Shown piece by piece: positions 61,334 to 64,000 of a DNA stretch of 64,000 nucleotides. The notes beneath the pieces were generated by a model. It did no database searches. It was not told the DNA's origin and was given only the letters and a program-made list of their open reading frames with translations. Numbering within the stretch: the stretch's first letter is position 1; each line of letters opens with the position of its first letter. The translations under genes were made by a program, and so were the position numbers. Source of the stretch: Luteolibacter luteus (GTDB taxonomy: Bacteria; Verrucomicrobiota; Verrucomicrobiia; Verrucomicrobiales; Akkermansiaceae); contig NZ_CP051774.1 of assembly GCF_012913485.1 (NCBI RefSeq), positions 868,001 through 932,000 of the forward strand. Direction: 5' to 3'.

Positions 61334-63691
61334 ATGAACCGCGCAACACCATCCCACCTCCTACCGGCCCTTTTCGCGACGACCACCCTCTTGTGGATTC
61401 CACCCGCAAAGGCACAGAATGCGCCCGCTTCAACGAGTGATCCTGACGCCGGTCGCAACTTCGTGAAAGAGCGTGCCGACGCGGAGAACGCGCGGAAGAT
61501 GCTTTCCCGGAAATGGCAGAAGTTCGCTGAAACCGCTCCCGCCGTTCCGCCGATAGCAGAACTCCAAGCCGCTCCCCGATTCTCGAACGGGCTGCAAATC
61601 CCCGAACTTCAGAAGCTGGAACTGGACGCAGGCCTCGCGGCGCCGCAGCGCGCCTCGCTCGCGATCCAGACCCTCAATGGCTATACCGAGCCCGAAGAAA
61701 TCCGCTCCCGCAACGGCGTCCTCACCGCCGAACTCGTGGCGACCTATGCACGCAATTTCATCGGCAATGATCCGGTCTACCTCCGCACCTACAACGGCAA
61801 CCTGGTCGGCCCCACCTTGCGCGCCAGGCCCGGGGACACCCTGCGGCTCACGGTGAGGAACAACCTCCCGACCCAGGCGTGGCAAAAGGATGCGATGAAC
61901 ACGCTCCACGACTTCAACACGACCAACCTTCATACCCACGGTCTTCATGTCTCCCCAAATGGCATCAGCGACAACGTGCTCATCGAGATCGGCCCCGGGG
62001 CCACTCAGGAGTATGAGATCGTGATACCCAAAGACCACACCTGCGGCACCTACTGGTATCACGCCCACCGCCACGGCTCGACCGCGGGCAACGTGGCCAG
62101 CGGCATGTCTGGTGCCCTGATCATCGAAGGAGGTCTCGACGAAGTCCCGGAGATCAAGGCCGCGAAAGAGCGCGTGATGGTGCTCAATCAGATTCCCTAC
62201 ATCTACAAGAACACGCTGGAGGACGACGCGGGCAATGAGGTCACTTTCAATTTCCCCGAAGGGATCATTGAGGAGGATCTGGCTGCCTATATCTTCGGCC
62301 CCGGAGATTGGTCCACCTTGGGCCGCTATACCACGGTGAACGGAGTCCAACTCCCGGTGATCCGGATGAGCCCGGGCCAAGTCGAGCGGTGGCGCATCGT
62401 GGACAGCGGCCAGCGCGAGGCCATCGACCTCCAGATCACCACCCTGGATGGGATCACCCAAGGAATCCCCTTCCATGAGATCGCCGTCGATGGACTGGCC
62501 TTGGGGAAATCGATCCGCAAGAATGTCATCGAGCTCCTGCCTGGCTACCGCTCCGACGTGCTGGTCCAGGCACCTGCCCAAGCGGGCGAGTTCCTGTTGG
62601 TCGATCAAGCGACCACCGCTGGGATCTCCGGGCAAGGTGAACCACTCAAATACATCGCTCGCATCGTTGTGGAGGGGCCCACCGGAACAGGCAAGCTGCC
62701 AACGGACGATCAGCTCACCAAGTTCCGCCTACCCTCGCTAAAAGATGCCAAGATCGACGCCAACCAAACCGCCCAATACGGCATTCTGCCGGTGTCAAAC
62801 GGCGTGATCTTCACGATCGATGGCAAGTCCTTCGACATGGACCAAGCCAAGGAGCTGCTTCTCGGCAACACCGACGAATGGACCGTCAGCGTCAGGAATG
62901 GCGGCGGGATCAATACCGGCCACCCTTTTCACATCCATGTGAATCCCTTCGAAGTGCTCTCGATCATGGGGCCGCAGAATCCGGCTGATCCAAAGAGCCC
63001 GCAAGTGGAACAACTCACGGATGGGCCAGTCTGGCGCGACACGATCTGGGTGCCAAATAACGGGACCGTAAAGTTCCGCACCCGCTACGATGATTTCATC
63101 GGCACCTTCGTCCAACACTGCCACATCCTCGATCACGAGGATCAAGGCATGATGCAGCTCGTGGACATCCGGGATCCGAAGGCACCCGTGGCGAGCAATA
63201 GCCTGCCTCCCGCACTTCCCCGCGGATCCGCCGCACCTGGCTTCGACCTGCGCGATGGAGACGGTCGCCAGCACCGGGCGGAAGACTTCGCCGGGCAAAC
63301 GCGCGTGGTATTCCTTTTCAAGGGTCACGGCTGCGTCCACTGCTCGCGCCAAGTGGCGGAGTTCACCGCACTCCATGAGCGCTTCCGGGAAAAGGGCGTC
63401 CAGGTAATTGGCATCAGTTCCGACGATGAGGCTTCGCTGAAAGCCGCGCTGGAAGCCACCCCCAGCCCCTTCCCTATCCTTGCCGATCCGGAGGGCCGGG
63501 CCTTCGCGGCCTACGGTTGTTCCCGCGGAACCGATCTGGCCCACGGCACCTACGTCATCGATGACAAAGACGTGGTCACTTGGAGCACCAACGGATCCAG
63601 CCCTTACATGAACATCGCCGGGCTTCTCGCTGATTTGCCAGCCAAGCCCGCCGGCGACGAAAACCGGCAGCAGGCAGCTAGCGCGCGCTAG
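61334..63691 (+). CDS. Multicopper oxidase fused to a peroxiredoxin/thioredoxin-like domain
   Basis: A 785-residue exported enzyme (signal peptide ending AKAQN). The laccase-like part has the four copper motifs: HTHG (near 199), WYHAHRHG (near 240), HPFHIH (near 530) and HCHILDHEDQGMM (near 594). It would oxidise phenols or metal ions with O2. A C-terminal AhpC/TSA-like domain starts near residue 635 (AAPGFDLRDGDGRQHRAEDF) and has CVHC (near 667), a thioredoxin-type CxxC, with VIGISSDDEASLKAAL and PFPILADPEGRAFAAYG. Fusion of the two is unusual. Start ATG 61334. Confidence 0.9.
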   Translation: MNRATPSHLLPALFATTTLLWIPPAKAQNAPASTSDPDAGRNFVKERADAENARKMLSRKWQKFAETAPAVPPIAELQAAPRFSNGLQIPELQKLELDAGLAAPQRASLAIQTLNGYTEPEEIRSRNGVLTAELVATYARNFIGNDPVYLRTYNGNLVGPTLRARPGDTLRLTVRNNLPTQAWQKDAMNTLHDFNTTNLHTHGLHVSPNGISDNVLIEIGPGATQEYEIVIPKDHTCGTYWYHAHRHGSTAGNVASGMSGALIIEGGLDEVPEIKAAKERVMVLNQIPYIYKNTLEDDAGNEVTFNFPEGIIEEDLAAYIFGPGDWSTLGRYTTVNGVQLPVIRMSPGQVERWRIVDSGQREAIDLQITTLDGITQGIPFHEIAVDGLALGKSIRKNVIELLPGYRSDVLVQAPAQAGEFLLVDQATTAGISGQGEPLKYIARIVVEGPTGTGKLPTDDQLTKFRLPSLKDAKIDANQTAQYGILPVSNGVIFTIDGKSFDMDQAKELLLGNTDEWTVSVRNGGGINTGHPFHIHVNPFEVLSIMGPQNPADPKSPQVEQLTDGPVWRDTIWVPNNGTVKFRTRYDDFIGTFVQHCHILDHEDQGMMQLVDIRDPKAPVASNSLPPALPRGSAAPGFDLRDGDGRQHRAEDFAGQTRVVFLFKGHGCVHCSRQVAEFTALHERFREKGVQVIGISSDDEASLKAALEATPSPFPILADPEGRAFAAYGCSRGTDLAHGTYVIDDKDVVTWSTNGSSPYMNIAGLLADLPAKPAGDENRQQAASAR

Positions 63692-63739
63692 TCAAACGCC
63701 CCTCCTCCTTCTGCAACAAGCTCCATACCTCCTCCTACC

Positions 63740-64000
63740 ATGCCAGCCATTACCACTACTCCGGTCGCGAATCCCACCTGGTATTCCGATATCCGCCACA
63801 TGTTTGTCCAAGAGGACATCGATCACATGCGCGAGCAGGGCCTGGACCTCTCGATCTACGAAGTGGTCCGGGACAACGCGAGCATCATCTACGGCCAGGT
63901 GGCCAGCAAAAACATGCCTCCGGGCCGCCCTTGGGCGGACGATTGGGTCCAGACCTTCCTCAACTGGATGGTGAACGATTGCCCGAAGGGAACCAATGCT
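63740..64000 (+). CDS. N-terminal part of an unidentified protein (runs off the right edge)
   Basis: 87 codons from ATG 63740, with CCTCC upstream only in reverse sense. The sequence WYSDIRHMFVQEDIDHMREQGLDLSIYEVVRDNASIIYGQV...MPPGRPWADDWVQTFLNWMVNDCP matches a short module I have seen paired with tyrosinase-like or cytochrome-like proteins in related bacteria. I cannot name it. It follows the multicopper oxidase by 48 bases and is likely in the same operon. Confidence 0.7.
   Translation, partial: MPAITTTPVANPTWYSDIRHMFVQEDIDHMREQGLDLSIYEVVRDNASIIYGQVASKNMPPGRPWADDWVQTFLNWMVNDCPKGTNA

Overview
The window is GC-rich bacterial chromosome that reads as Verrucomicrobiota, most like the Luteolibacter/Verrucomicrobiaceae lineage. 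The case rests on family content: a ThuA/DUF1080/PVC-type dehydrogenase/cytochrome c giant, a DUF1592-type cytochrome giant paired with a DUF1552 Tat protein, UPF0261 (Tm-1-like) next to a PEP-hydrolase-like TIM barrel, monomeric isocitrate dehydrogenase, and many weak Shine-Dalgarno sites with GTG/TTG starts. The genus is inference. No rRNA, CRISPR array, intact insertion sequence or prophage was seen.

Layout. 0-3 kb: rnc (cut by the window edge), tRNA-His, an Smr protein, then a cobalamin adenosyltransferase and queE diverging around a striking inverted repeat. 2.8-2.95 kb: a REP-like inverted repeat. 3-7.9 kb: a tightly coupled minus-strand operon of two small SWxD (WXG100-like) proteins, a coiled-coil protein and a membrane-anchored ATPase with three FtsK-like modules. 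This is a candidate minimal type VII-like secretion system and the main discovery here. 8-20.5 kb: CYTH phosphatase, smc, an Ldh2-family oxidoreductase, pabC-like, acpH-like, and an ABC-2 transporter operon with a membrane-anchored partner. 21-30 kb: an AraC-type regulator diverging from a probable operon (TIM barrel, UPF0261, Dabb protein, giant PVC dehydrogenase). 30-31.7 kb: a lower-GC patch with a frameshifted HExxH protein. 31.7-37 kb: porin-like barrel, amtB with a candidate sigma-54 promoter, coaX and a ROK kinase.

37-42 kb: a histidine kinase/response regulator pair diverges from a Tat-exported intradiol dioxygenase, which is followed by a tandem array of structured repeats and a second dioxygenase whose Tat leader is out of frame. 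42-51 kb: a lectin/discoidin-like secreted protein, duplicated SRPBCC protein, icd, S41 peptidase and a RibH2-type lumazine synthase. 49.7-56.2 kb: LuxR-type regulator, DUF1592-type giant and DUF1552 protein, probably one transcription unit. 56-64 kb: RluE-type pseudouridine synthase, truA, a subtilase with a histone-H1-like tail plus a possible trans propeptide/inhibitor, a multicopper oxidase fused to a peroxiredoxin-like domain, and a partial gene at the right edge.

Two features recur across the window. One is a family of palindromic elements (one copy at 20.9 kb, four in tandem at 40.5-40.8 kb) whose arms vary in a compensatory way. The other is a pair of 8+3+8 direct repeats built on CTTAAYC (20629 and 39580) that look like OmpR/PhoB-family operators. 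All calls come from reading the sequence; no database search was run.
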